Below, piece after piece: positions 24,203 through 32,140 of a stretch of 51,062 nucleotides of DNA (position 1 is its first letter; every line of letters starts with the position of its first letter). The position numbers were made by a program, and so were the translations under genes. This DNA is from Oscillospiraceae bacterium (GTDB lineage Bacteria; Bacillota; Clostridia; Oscillospirales; CAG-272), in contig SVTD01000009.1 of assembly GCA_015063955.1 (NCBI GenBank), positions 1-51,062 of the forward strand, in the 5' to 3' direction. The notes below the pieces were generated by a model. It ran no database searches and was not told where the DNA came from. It worked only from the letters and a program-made list of their open reading frames with translations.

Positions 24203-26788
24203 ATGTCCGATATCAGAAATAAAAACAACAATGAAACGGAAGAATCCGAGAAGAAGGAAAAGGTGCTGGCGATACTTGCCATTATCGGCAAGGTATCCCT
24301 CCGCGTTCTTTCCTACGTGATGAACGTTCTTCTCACCCTGATGCTTATAGGCACCACCTGCGGAATAATCATCGGTACGGTTTTCTGTATTTATATAAAG
24401 AACTACGTAGATCCCGAGGTGGATTCCTCACTTTTTGCGGCGGCAAGTGCCGATACCACAACAAGACTCTATTATATGGATTACGAGGATGAGGATGCCC
24501 GCATCAACGAGGACGGAACCCCCGTTGAGCTTGAGGATCAGCGTCTTTACAGCACGGATAACAGTATATGGGTATCCTATGAGCAGATGCCGAAGCAGCT
24601 TATAGACGCCTTCGTTTCGGTAGAGGATCACCGTTTCTTCTCCCATAACGGCGTTGACTGGAAGAGAACTGCCGGTGCCGTTCTCGGCTACTTCTTCGGA
24701 GACGGCGATTACGGCGGCTCTACCATAACCCAGCAGCTTATCAAGAACCTTACGGGTGATAACGAGGCAACGGTTCAGCGTAAGATCCAGGAGATATTCC
24801 GAGCTCTCCATCTTGAGGAGGAGATGAGCAAGGAGGATATTCTGGAGATGTACCTGAATATCGTATTCCTCGGCAATAACTGCTACGGCGTTCAGGCAGC
24901 GGCAAATACCTATTTTGATAAGGACGTCAGCGAGCTTACCGTAGTTGAATGTGCGGCTCTGGCGGGTATCGTAAAGAACCCCTCTCAGTATGAGCCGATA
25001 TATCACGATATCGTTTATAAGGAAAACGAGGACGGTGAAAAGGAAGAGGTGGGAAACCGCGCCCGCCGCAGAACCGTTCTTTATACGATGAACCTTTACG
25101 GAAAGATCTCCGATAAGGAATTTGATAAGGCGTGGGATACGGAGCTTGTCCTCGCAGGAATCAATAAGTCCGAGGATGACGAGGGCTCAGATAAGCCGGC
25201 TAACGTAAACTCCTGGTATACTGACGCAGTTATCGAGGACGTTCAGAAGGCGCTTATGGAGCAGTACGGCTACACCGAATACGTTGCAAGCCTTATGATC
25301 TATACCGGCGGTCTTCAGATCTATACATGTATGGATCCCGAGGTTCAGGGCGTTATCGATGAGGTATATACCAACGACAAAAAGGAGGACGGCTATTTCC
25401 CCTATGCAACTGACGGACTTCAGCCCGAATCCTCAATGGTAATTATAGATCCTTACACGGGCGACGTTCTCGGCCTTGCGGGAGGACGAGGCGAAAAGTC
25501 TCAGTCAAGAATCCTTAACCGCGCAACTCAGGCAAAGCGTCCCGTAGGCTCAAGCATCAAGCCTATTTCCGTGTACGCTCCCGCTATCGATACGGGCGTT
25601 GCCACGATGGGAAGCGTTTACGACGACTGTCCCGTTACTACCATGAAGGACGGAACAATGTGGCCTCATAACCTTCCTGACGTGTATAACGGATATACGA
25701 CCGTGCAGGATGCGCTCAGAAGATCTGTCAACACCTGCGCCGTAAAGATACTCCGTGACGTGGGAATCGAGTATTCCTTCGATTTCTTGAAGGATACGCT
25801 GAATATTGAAAGCCTTGTTGAGTCTTATACTACAGCAAGCGGATATACTATCAGCGACAAGGCTGAAGCTCCTCTTGCGCTCGGTCAGTTCTCATACGGT
25901 ATTACTCTGTGGGAGCTTACAGCGGCTTACGGTATGTTCCAGAACGACGGTATTTTCTGTAAGTCCAGACTCTGGTACGAGGTTCGTGACAGCGAGGGCA
26001 ACGTTATCCTCAAGAACGAGCCCGAGTATGAGATGGCCATCAGCGAGGAATCTGCCGATATCATGACTATGATGATGGAGAAGGTAGTATCAAACGGTAC
26101 AGCTACCGCAGTAACTCTTGACCAGAGAGTAAACGTTGCGGGTAAGACCGGTACGACTACTGCCGACTTTGACCGTACCTTCGTAGGCTATACGCCTTAC
26201 TACGTTTGCGGATGCTGGTTTGGCTACGATATGAACCAGGCTCTTTCCGATTTCGGAACAAGCCCCTCCGTTATCGTCTGGGATAAGGTAATGAATATGC
26301 TTCAGGATAAGATCGAGGCAAAGGCCGCAGCAAACGGCGAAGCTATCAAGACCTTCGATTATTCTAAGAACCTTCAGGAGGTAACCTACTGTAAGGATTC
26401 AGGTATGCTTCTCGGTGAGGCCTGTGCCCACGACCCCAGAGGCAGCCGATCTGAAAAGGGCTTCTTCACTCAGGATTCCGTTCCCACCGCAACCTGCGAC
26501 GTTCACGTTCTCGTGAATTACGATAAGGTAACAAAGGCTATCGCAACCGATAAGTGTCCTAAGGAAAATATAAAGCAGGTAGCTCTTGTAAGAAATGAAT
26601 CACGTCTGTTTGACTGTCAGGTAACGATCACCGATGCTCAGTATACCTACAGAAGCCTTGGAGACGTCACCAGATATCCCACATATATCGGATTTGGCTA
26701 CTATTACTACGCCGTACCCGAGGGTAAGCTGGTAGGCAGAAGCTCAGGAGAAGCACAGTTCAACTGTGCGTGCGCTGCCCATCAGTAA
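24203..26788 (+). CDS. penicillin-binding protein 1A, bifunctional
   Basis: An 861-aa class A PBP that polymerises and cross-links peptidoglycan outside the membrane. A charged cytoplasmic N-terminus is followed by one TM helix (about 40-66). The GT51 glycosyltransferase domain has the catalytic Glu in VEDHRFFSHNGVDW (E141) and GGSTITQQL (171-179). The transpeptidase has the acylated Ser in SSIK (about 450), SVN (about 508) and KTGT (about 648). A short Cys-containing tail ends CACAAHQ, which is unusual. GGAGGCAGATATG gives a good SD. It probably has its own promoter. Confidence 0.95.
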   Translation: MSDIRNKNNNETEESEKKEKVLAILAIIGKVSLRVLSYVMNVLLTLMLIGTTCGIIIGTVFCIYIKNYVDPEVDSSLFAAASADTTTRLYYMDYEDEDARINEDGTPVELEDQRLYSTDNSIWVSYEQMPKQLIDAFVSVEDHRFFSHNGVDWKRTAGAVLGYFFGDGDYGGSTITQQLIKNLTGDNEATVQRKIQEIFRALHLEEEMSKEDILEMYLNIVFLGNNCYGVQAAANTYFDKDVSELTVVECAALAGIVKNPSQYEPIYHDIVYKENEDGEKEEVGNRARRRTVLYTMNLYGKISDKEFDKAWDTELVLAGINKSEDDEGSDKPANVNSWYTDAVIEDVQKALMEQYGYTEYVASLMIYTGGLQIYTCMDPEVQGVIDEVYTNDKKEDGYFPYATDGLQPESSMVIIDPYTGDVLGLAGGRGEKSQSRILNRATQAKRPVGSSIKPISVYAPAIDTGVATMGSVYDDCPVTTMKDGTMWPHNLPDVYNGYTTVQDALRRSVNTCAVKILRDVGIEYSFDFLKDTLNIESLVESYTTASGYTISDKAEAPLALGQFSYGITLWELTAAYGMFQNDGIFCKSRLWYEVRDSEGNVILKNEPEYEMAISEESADIMTMMMEKVVSNGTATAVTLDQRVNVAGKTGTTTADFDRTFVGYTPYYVCGCWFGYDMNQALSDFGTSPSVIVWDKVMNMLQDKIEAKAAANGEAIKTFDYSKNLQEVTYCKDSGMLLGEACAHDPRGSRSEKGFFTQDSVPTATCDVHVLVNYDKVTKAIATDKCPKENIKQVALVRNESRLFDCQVTITDAQYTYRSLGDVTRYPTYIGFGYYYYAVPEGKLVGRSSGEAQFNCACAAHQ

Positions 26789-26804
26789 CCGAATAAAAAT
26801 AAAG

Positions 26805-26836
26805 ATCACCTCATATTCTTCTGTGAGGTGATTTTT
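26805..26836 (+). terminator. terminator whose 3' arm carries the next gene's RBS
   Basis: ATCACCTCA (26805-26813) pairs with TGAGGTGAT (26824-26832) around a 10-nt loop, followed by a TTTTT run. The 3' arm contains GAGGTGAT, which is also the Shine-Dalgarno of ATG 26837. Read-through transcripts would have the RBS in the stem. Confidence 0.75.
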
Positions 26837-27352
26837 ATGTTTAAGAAGCTTGGAATGAGGATCAGGATACTTACACACAGAGTAGGATGTGTTCCTAAGA
26901 TATTTCTGATAATACCCGCACTGATGCTTGCAAGCGCATTGATAATCAGACTTTCCACGGGGGGAACCCATCTTATCTATACCGTCCTCGGTGGGAGAGG
27001 GATATTTCCGGGGCCCTTTCTTTATACGGTACTGTATTCCGTAAGGCTCATACTGTTCGGTATCATATTTGCTTTTTCCGTCTTTTCATTCAGGGTGTAC
27101 GACGAGCGCCTGAGAACTGTTTTGCCCTGCGTTCTGTCTGCAATAATGCTTCTTTTGGAGTATAAGCTGATTTTCGGAGGGGTAAGTCTTATTCTTGCAA
27201 TTGCATTCTCCGTTCTTTGCGGATTTTTTGCTGTGGTCTCAATAGTTACGGCAAGGATAAAGTATCGGTCAGTCTCAGTAGTTATGCTTATATTCGCGCT
27301 TTTGCAGCTCATACATTTTATTCAGCTTATATCCCTTTCTGTATGTATTTAA
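26837..27352 (+). CDS. multi-spanning membrane protein of unknown function
   Basis: 171 aa, with about five hydrophobic helices (about 20-40, 58-82, 91-108, 112-132, 145-168) and a basic N-terminus (MFKKLGMRIRILTHR) consistent with positive-inside topology. No family was recognised. ATG 26837 is chosen over GTG 26828 because GAGGTGATTTTTATG is a well spaced SD. The only visible 5' signal is the upstream hairpin, so expression may depend on read-through from the PBP1A transcript. Confidence 0.65.
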   Translation: MFKKLGMRIRILTHRVGCVPKIFLIIPALMLASALIIRLSTGGTHLIYTVLGGRGIFPGPFLYTVLYSVRLILFGIIFAFSVFSFRVYDERLRTVLPCVLSAIMLLLEYKLIFGGVSLILAIAFSVLCGFFAVVSIVTARIKYRSVSVVMLIFALLQLIHFIQLISLSVCI

Positions 27353-27374
27353 GGGTAAAAATATTGTCTAAACC

Positions 27375-27403
27375 TTGACAAGAGGTTAAAGGTGAGTTAT
27401 ACT
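27375..27403 (+). promoter_or_regulatory. strong sigma-A promoter of the 27436 lipoprotein
   Basis: TTGACA (27375-27380), a 17-bp spacer, then TATACT (27398-27403), leaving a leader of about 25 nt before the gene. Confidence 0.88.
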
Positions 27404-27435
27404 TATATCAGTAAAAAAATGGAGGTAAGAGACCA

Positions 27436-28110
27436 ATGAACAAAATTAAAATTATTTCTCTCGTACTCGCAGTTATTATGTTGCTCCCTCTGATCGCTGC
27501 TTGCGGAACAAAGAATGATACTGCAAACAACGTAACTATCATCTTCCGTGTGCCCGAAGAAGCAGGCAAGGATGAAGACGGTAACGTAATCTACAAGACA
27601 GACGCTGAAGGAAATATCGTTTATAAGGACGAATTCAAGTATGACATTCCCGAGCTCAAGGGTACAACCGAGCTTCAGGAGAACAAGTACGATGAAAACG
27701 GTCGCGTAGTTACCGATGAAAACGGTGCTAACGTTACTGAGGCTATGATCGTTCCTACAGTTCTTTCCGCAGTTGAAGTAGCTTTCAAGAAGTATGAGAA
27801 GGACTACGAGCTTTCCGCTGATAAGACATACGTTGCATCCGCTCTCGGCCGTACAGAGGCTGAGCGTACTGACTCCGAAAAGGGTTACTACGACTACTGG
27901 CAGTGCACTATCAACGGCAACGAGTCCGATTCCGGCCGTCAGAGCGTAACCCGCGTTTACTCTGAGGACGTTATCGTATTTACATGGACATCCGGCTTCA
28001 AGAACAGAAACGATACGACAGCAGAAAGCACAGTTGACCCCAACGCAGAAACAACAGGTAAGATCGATATGGGCGATACAACTCTCGCTGATACTGAGGA
28101 AGTTGCATAA
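27436..28110 (+). CDS. lipoprotein with DUF4430-like C-terminal region
   Basis: 224 aa. Lipobox LIAAC puts the lipidated Cys at about residue 23. Two short repeats follow in the linker: DEDGNVIYKTDAEGNIVYKDE. The region around YYDYWQCTINGNES and YSEDVIVFTWTSG resembles the DUF4430/transcobalamin-like fold, where an aromatic-W-x-NG motif precedes a strand; this is a tentative match. A Thr/Glu/Asp-rich tail ends the protein. A near-consensus promoter and highly biased codon use suggest strong expression. Alone between two terminators, it is monocistronic. A cargo-binding or cell-surface role is possible, but unproven. Confidence 0.72.
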   Translation: MNKIKIISLVLAVIMLLPLIAACGTKNDTANNVTIIFRVPEEAGKDEDGNVIYKTDAEGNIVYKDEFKYDIPELKGTTELQENKYDENGRVVTDENGANVTEAMIVPTVLSAVEVAFKKYEKDYELSADKTYVASALGRTEAERTDSEKGYYDYWQCTINGNESDSGRQSVTRVYSEDVIVFTWTSGFKNRNDTTAESTVDPNAETTGKIDMGDTTLADTEEVA

Positions 28111-28126
28111 TTTCTATACGTACATT

Positions 28127-28158
28127 AAAGAGACAGACTGAGTCTGTCTCTTTTCTTT
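28127..28158 (+). terminator. intrinsic terminator of the 27436 lipoprotein
   Basis: A 12-bp stem AAAGAGACAGAC / GTCTGTCTCTTT with loop TGA, followed by TCTTT. Confidence 0.9.
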
Positions 28159-28165
28159 ATCTTTT

Positions 28166-28193
28166 GCATATTTTTCTTCATCCTGAATATAGA
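28166..28193 (+). promoter_or_regulatory. candidate sigma-E promoter of spoIVA
   Basis: GCATATT (28166-28172) is a full match to the sigma-E -35 consensus KMATATT known from Bacillus. It is followed, after 13 bp, by AATATAGA as a partial -10 match (consensus CATACANT). The distance to the SD and start at 28224 is suitable. spoIVA is a sigma-E gene in Bacillus and Clostridium, which supports this reading, but the -10 is weak. Confidence 0.4.
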
Positions 28194-28223
28194 TGTTATG
28201 ACAAATCATGATGGAGGACAAAT

Positions 28224-29732
28224 ATGGAAGCTGAGAAAATATATAAGGATATAGCCTGCCGTACCGGCGGAGATATCTATATCGGGGTTGTCGGACCCGT
28301 GCGCAGCGGAAAATCAACGTTTATAAACCGATTTATGGAAACTGCCGTGATCCCGAATATCGTAGACGAGTACGCAAAGAAAAGAGCCCGCGATGAGCTG
28401 CCCCAGAGTGCAGACGGAAAAACCGTAATGACTGCAGAGCCGAAGTTTATTCCCGATGAAGCGGTGGAGGTTTCCTTTGGCGACGGAGCCAATATTAAAA
28501 TGCGAATGATCGACTGTGTAGGTTATCTTATTCCCGGTGCCCTCGGAATGACGGAGGACGGGGAAGTGAGAATGGTAAAGACCCCGTGGTCTGATGAGCC
28601 GGTTACCTTCGAAAAGGCAGCCGAGGAGGGAACAAAAAAGGTAATGCTGGAGCACTCAACGGTGGGAATGCTTGTAACCTGCGACGGAACTGTGGGAGAT
28701 ATCCCCCGTGAAAGCTATGTAGAAGCCGAGGAAAGAATAGCCGGAGAGCTGAAAGAGATAGGAAAGCCCTTCGTGCTTATCCTTAATTCAAAATATCCTG
28801 AATCAAAGGAGGCTGAGAGCCTTGCTTTGAATCTTGAGGAAAAGTACTCCTGTCCCGTAGCGCTCGTAAGCTGTAAGGAGCTTGACCGCTCTGATATTGA
28901 AAATATACTTGAAATCCTTTTGTATGAATTCCCCGTAAGGGAGATAAGTATAAGTCTCCCTCAGTGGATCGGTGCACTTCCCGAAAACCATCAGCTCAAT
29001 ACACATATTTTAGATTGCCTGCGTAAAGCATCAGGTGCAGTACGTACGTTAAGTGACTCCCGCAGCTTTTGTGAAGGTCTCGAGGCTGCACTTTGCGAAA
29101 AGCTCAGGCTTTCCGATAACAAAGGCGCCTGCAAGGTCAGTATTTCCTCAGTGGATCTTTCCGAGGGAAGGGCTACTGTGGGAGTAGAGCTGCCCGAGTC
29201 CCTTTACTACGGTATTATCCGTGATCTGACAGGGCTTGACGTTGACAGTCAGAGTGGGCTTATTTCCATTTTACTGGAGCTTTCCGGCGCAAATAAGGAG
29301 CTTTCAAAGTATAAGGAGGCAATAGACCAGCTTGAGAGCGGAGGCTACGGAATCGTAATGCCGAAAATGCAGGATCTGACCCTTTCTGAACCGGAGATCA
29401 TAAAAAGCTCAGGTGCGTACGGGGTGCGACTGTGCGCAAAGGCGCAAAGCATCCATATGATAAGGGCTGAGATCGAAACGGAGATCAATCCCATAGTCGG
29501 TACCCAGGAGCAGGCTGAGGAAATGATACAAAGGCTTGTCGGCGAGTACGAGGACGATCCCCAGAGGCTGTGGGAGTCAAATATATTCGGGAAGAGCCTT
29601 TATGAGCTTGTGAACGACGGTCTGAATACAAAGATCGATCACCTCTCACCCCAATCACGTGAAAAGCTTTCTGAAACCCTTTCAAGAATAATCAACGAAA
29701 GCTCAAACGGTCTTATTTGTATTTTGCTGTAA
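28224..29732 (+). CDS. spoIVA: stage IV sporulation protein A
   Basis: A 502-aa ATPase that polymerises on the forespore outer membrane and forms the spore-coat basement layer. N-terminal Walker A is GPVRSGKST (24-32). The conserved SpoIVA block FMETAVIPNIVDEYAKKRA follows, then DELPQSADGKTVMTAEPKF. The middle and C-terminal parts match the family to the end. GGAGGACAAATATG gives the SD. It is monocistronic between terminators; together with spoIIID and dpaAB just downstream it forms a sporulation block. It is strong evidence that the organism makes endospores. Confidence 0.97.
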   Translation: MEAEKIYKDIACRTGGDIYIGVVGPVRSGKSTFINRFMETAVIPNIVDEYAKKRARDELPQSADGKTVMTAEPKFIPDEAVEVSFGDGANIKMRMIDCVGYLIPGALGMTEDGEVRMVKTPWSDEPVTFEKAAEEGTKKVMLEHSTVGMLVTCDGTVGDIPRESYVEAEERIAGELKEIGKPFVLILNSKYPESKEAESLALNLEEKYSCPVALVSCKELDRSDIENILEILLYEFPVREISISLPQWIGALPENHQLNTHILDCLRKASGAVRTLSDSRSFCEGLEAALCEKLRLSDNKGACKVSISSVDLSEGRATVGVELPESLYYGIIRDLTGLDVDSQSGLISILLELSGANKELSKYKEAIDQLESGGYGIVMPKMQDLTLSEPEIIKSSGAYGVRLCAKAQSIHMIRAEIETEINPIVGTQEQAEEMIQRLVGEYEDDPQRLWESNIFGKSLYELVNDGLNTKIDHLSPQSREKLSETLSRIINESSNGLICILL

Positions 29733-29738
29733 TAAACA

Positions 29739-29773
29739 AAAGCCTTGAAAAGCAATCGCTTTTCAAGGCTTTG
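29739..29773. terminator. bidirectional terminator between spoIVA and the DtxR-type gene
   Basis: A 15-bp stem AAAGCCTTGAAAAGC / GCTTTTCAAGGCTTT with a 4-nt loop, between two convergent genes. Confidence 0.88.
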
Positions 29774-29775
29774 TC

Positions 29776-30138
29776 TTATCTGTTTGTGAATTTTTCGATA
29801 GCTTCTATGGATTCATCACTGATAACGTGCTCCATCTTGCAGGCATCCTCAGATGCCGTATCTTCGGAAACACCGAGAGAAATGAGAAATTTCGTAAGAA
29901 TATTGTGTCTTGCGTAGATCTTTTCAGCAAGCTCCCGTCCTTCATCCGTGAGAGAAAGATGGCCTTCTCGGTCGGAAACAACGTATCCTCCGTTTTTTAA
30001 AAGACCGATGGCGCGGCTTACGCTGGGTTTTGAGTAACCCATATACTCACCAACGTCTATAGCGCGGACGTAGGGATTTGACTTTGAAAGCACAAGGATG
30101 GTTTCAAGATACATTTCGCCGGATTCTTGTATTTGCAT
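29776..30138 (-). CDS. short DtxR/MntR-family metal-dependent regulator
   Basis: 120 aa. It has the winged-helix DNA-binding domain of DtxR/MntR regulators (YLETILVLS, then YMGYSKPSVSRAIGLLKNGGYV and LTDEGRELAEKIYARH) and part of the dimerisation and metal-binding helices (CKMEHVISDESIEAIEKF). DtxR proteins are about 230 aa and MntR about 140 aa, so this is a minimal form lacking an SH3-like domain. Metal ligands compatible with the family (H in YARHN, C/E/H in CKMEH) are present. Fe2+ or Mn2+ sensing is inferred. AGAGGAATGCTATG supports the start. No transporter lies next to it. Confidence 0.85.
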   Translation of the reverse strand: MQIQESGEMYLETILVLSKSNPYVRAIDVGEYMGYSKPSVSRAIGLLKNGGYVVSDREGHLSLTDEGRELAEKIYARHNILTKFLISLGVSEDTASEDACKMEHVISDESIEAIEKFTNR

Positions 30139-30168
30139 AGCATTCCTCTATATCTTTTGATTTTTATT

Positions 30169-30197
30169 ATTCTAACACATTTATTATCTTAATTCAA
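30169..30197 (-). promoter_or_regulatory. sigma-A promoter of the DtxR-type regulator
   Basis: On the minus strand, TTGAAT (30197-30192), a 17-bp spacer, TAGAAT (30174-30169), about 30 bp upstream of the start. Confidence 0.65.
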
Positions 30198-30221
30198 GTC
30201 TAAATGGTGAACTATTAAAAA

Positions 30222-30782
30222 TTAAATAAAGAGAGGTCTGGGCTGAGTATTATTGATCACGTCTCTGTATGATTTTTCAAGAAGTGAGAAATCGGCGACC
30301 AGTGAATGAGGCTTTTTCTGAACGTCATCCTGTCGCATCGGAACGAAAAATATGTTTTTTCTGTTAAGGAGAGTACCTATATTTCTCAGATTTGCGCTCA
30401 TAGCATCATTGGAGGCAAGGGCAATTAATAGATTTCTGTTCTGCCTGAGATGGGCCTTTGCGCTCATGCATACTGCGGTATCCGTAATACCAAGGGCAAT
30501 TTTTGCAAGAGTATTTCCCGTACAGGGTGCAATGATTAGAAGATCAAGGGGCATAGCCGGGCCCAAAGGCTCGGAATCTCTGATGGTGTGTATGACCTTT
30601 CGTCCGCACAGCTCTTCAACCCTTTTTATAAGATCGGCAGCTTTTCCGAAACGGGTATCCGTTGTGTATACGTTTTCGCTCATAATGGGAACAACGTCCT
30701 CGCCGAGGGCGCAAAGGCGCTCAAGAGCCCTGAGGGATTCTTTGTGAGTGCAAAAGGAGCCGCAAAAAGCGTATCCTATCAT
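30222..30782 (-). CDS. dpaB: dipicolinate synthase subunit B
   Basis: A 186-aa flavoprotein-like subunit (SpoVFB) that, with DpaA, oxidises dihydrodipicolinate to dipicolinic acid in the mother cell. Family motifs are YAFCGSFCTH (4-13), the switch region IIAPCTGNTLAKIALGITD (about 82-100), and KNIFFVPMRQDDVQKKPHSL near 142-161. It overlaps dpaA by 4 nt and is second in the operon. No clear terminator lies downstream, and the DtxR promoter sits just beyond its stop. Confidence 0.95.
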   Translation of the reverse strand: MIGYAFCGSFCTHKESLRALERLCALGEDVVPIMSENVYTTDTRFGKAADLIKRVEELCGRKVIHTIRDSEPLGPAMPLDLLIIAPCTGNTLAKIALGITDTAVCMSAKAHLRQNRNLLIALASNDAMSANLRNIGTLLNRKNIFFVPMRQDDVQKKPHSLVADFSLLEKSYRDVINNTQPRPLFI

Positions 30783-31636
30783 AAAATTTCTCCTTTCGAC
30801 TGAATGATCGTCATAGCGGTTTTATATATTATCTCACCTGCGGTAACGGGGAAGTACCGTCCGGGGAGGGAAAGTGCGCTGATATATCTGTCAGAAAGCA
30901 GTGCCTGTGCTTTCTGTGTAAAGCCTCCCGGCAGGGATGCAAGCTCGATAAAAAGAGGACAGCGCCATTTTACAAGACAATCCTCGTCAAGTATCGGAAC
31001 GGGGACTGTGTTGAAGCAAACGTCACACTCCATAGGTGTGCTTATGAGATCTGTAAGACGGATAGGTGTGTGTCCGTCGCATTCCGCACAGGCGAGAGCG
31101 CTGTCGCTTCTCGCGGCTACGAATACCTTTCCGCCGAGGTCCGATAGCCTTGCCGAAAGGGCTTTACCGATACGTCCGTAGCCTACAACGGTAAATACAC
31201 CGTCGTGAACGGTCGTTGCCGAGTGCTCCATAGCAATCAGCATCGCGGCTTCCGCTGTGGGAACTGCGTTAAGCAAATTAAAATCGTCTCTTTCGCCGTA
31301 GTCCGTAAATATATGTCCGTGCTCCCTCGCAAGCCTTACCGTGACCGGCGGTACCTTTCCGCCGAATACGTGAGTGTTGCAGGGAAGCAGCCTGAAAAGC
31401 TCCTCTGCACTGATGTGACCGGCACCGTTGAGCATTCCGTTTTTATCGAAGGAGGGAATCGGGAGGATAACGAAGGAGTCCTTTGCCGCCTCTCTCAGAT
31501 TATCGGTCCTTTCAGCACCGTGAACCTCCCCGGATGCGCATCTCCACAGATAGCATTTGCCGATTTTTGAAAAAAGGGATGCTGCGCTCAGCATTCTCCT
31601 GTCTCCTCCGCAAATTACCGTATTTATGTTTTTCAT
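30779..31636 (-). CDS. dpaA: dipicolinate synthase subunit A
   Basis: A 285-aa NAD(P)-binding subunit (SpoVFA) of dipicolinate synthase, which makes the Ca-dipicolinate that gives spores heat resistance. Features are N-terminal ICGGDRRMLSAA, the Rossmann motif VVGYGRIGKALSARL (about 147-161), and C-terminal LPGRYFPVTAGEI. Many clostridia lack dpaAB and use EtfA instead, so its presence is informative about the lineage. A good sigma-K-like promoter lies upstream, as expected for mother-cell expression. Confidence 0.96.
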   Translation of the reverse strand: MKNINTVICGGDRRMLSAASLFSKIGKCYLWRCASGEVHGAERTDNLREAAKDSFVILPIPSFDKNGMLNGAGHISAEELFRLLPCNTHVFGGKVPPVTVRLAREHGHIFTDYGERDDFNLLNAVPTAEAAMLIAMEHSATTVHDGVFTVVGYGRIGKALSARLSDLGGKVFVAARSDSALACAECDGHTPIRLTDLISTPMECDVCFNTVPVPILDEDCLVKWRCPLFIELASLPGGFTQKAQALLSDRYISALSLPGRYFPVTAGEIIYKTAMTIIQSKGEIL

Positions 31637-31672
31637 ATTTCTTTACCTGTCTTTTCTATTTGGGATACGTTA

Positions 31673-31700
31673 TATTATATGCACGGATCAATTGTTTGGT
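31673..31700 (-). promoter_or_regulatory. candidate sigma-K promoter of dpaAB
   Basis: On the minus strand, AC (31700-31699), a 17-bp spacer, then CATATAATA (31681-31673), matching the Bacillus sigma-K pattern AC-N16/17-CATANNNTA. It lies about 37 bp upstream of dpaA. spoVF is a sigma-K operon in B. subtilis. Confidence 0.6.
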
Positions 31701-31708
31701 CGAAATTA

Positions 31709-31737
31709 ACATAACGAAAATGACCGTGGCATATATT
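31709..31737 (+). promoter_or_regulatory. candidate sigma-E promoter of spoIIID
   Basis: ACATAAC (31709-31715), a 14-bp spacer, then CATATATT (31730-31737). The -10 fits CATANNNT; the -35 has the ATA core of KMATATT only. The position, 29 bp before the start, is right and spoIIID is a sigma-E gene in Bacillus. Confidence 0.5.
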
Positions 31738-31766
31738 GAACTATACCAAAGCTGCAGGGGTAAAGT

Positions 31767-32057
31767 ATGTCACGAAACATAAACAATAATGAGGCTGATC
31801 CCAATAGAAAGGAAAGATGTGTGATACTCGGCGAGTATATAAAAACCACGGGAGCGACAGTCAGAATGACGGCAAAGGAATTCGGGGTCAGCAAATCAAC
31901 GGTGCATAAGGACGTTTCAGAGAAGCTCAGATATGAAAATAAAAGACTGTACGAGGAAGTAAAGACCGTACTTTTAAAGAATAAAGCAGAGAGACATCTT
32001 CGCGGCGGAAACGCAACAAAAAAGAAATACATAGAAAAGCGGCTGTCCCGTAGTTGA
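31767..32057 (+). CDS. spoIIID: mother-cell transcription factor SpoIIID
   Basis: A 96-aa monomeric HTH DNA-binding protein that activates or represses mother-cell genes between the sigma-E and sigma-K stages. The HTH VRMTAKEFGVSKSTVHKDVSEKL (about 31-53) and the basic tail RHLRGGNATKKKYIEKR match the family. It is slightly longer at the N-terminus than the Bacillus protein (MSRNINNNEADPNRKER). The SD is CAGGGG. Its 3' end is part of its terminator stem. Confidence 0.96.
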   Translation: MSRNINNNEADPNRKERCVILGEYIKTTGATVRMTAKEFGVSKSTVHKDVSEKLRYENKRLYEEVKTVLLKNKAERHLRGGNATKKKYIEKRLSRS

Positions 32058-32072
32058 GACAGCCGTTTATTT
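32040..32072 (+). terminator. terminator overlapping the spoIIID stop
   Basis: CGGCTGTC (32040-32047) pairs with GACAGCCG (32058-32065), then TTTATTTAT. The 5' arm lies within the last codons. Confidence 0.75.
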
Positions 32073-32140
32073 ATACTGTGTTCACATTTTGATGCTAAAA
32101 TTAAGCGTAATTGGTCATTGATATTAATTGGAGGATTACT

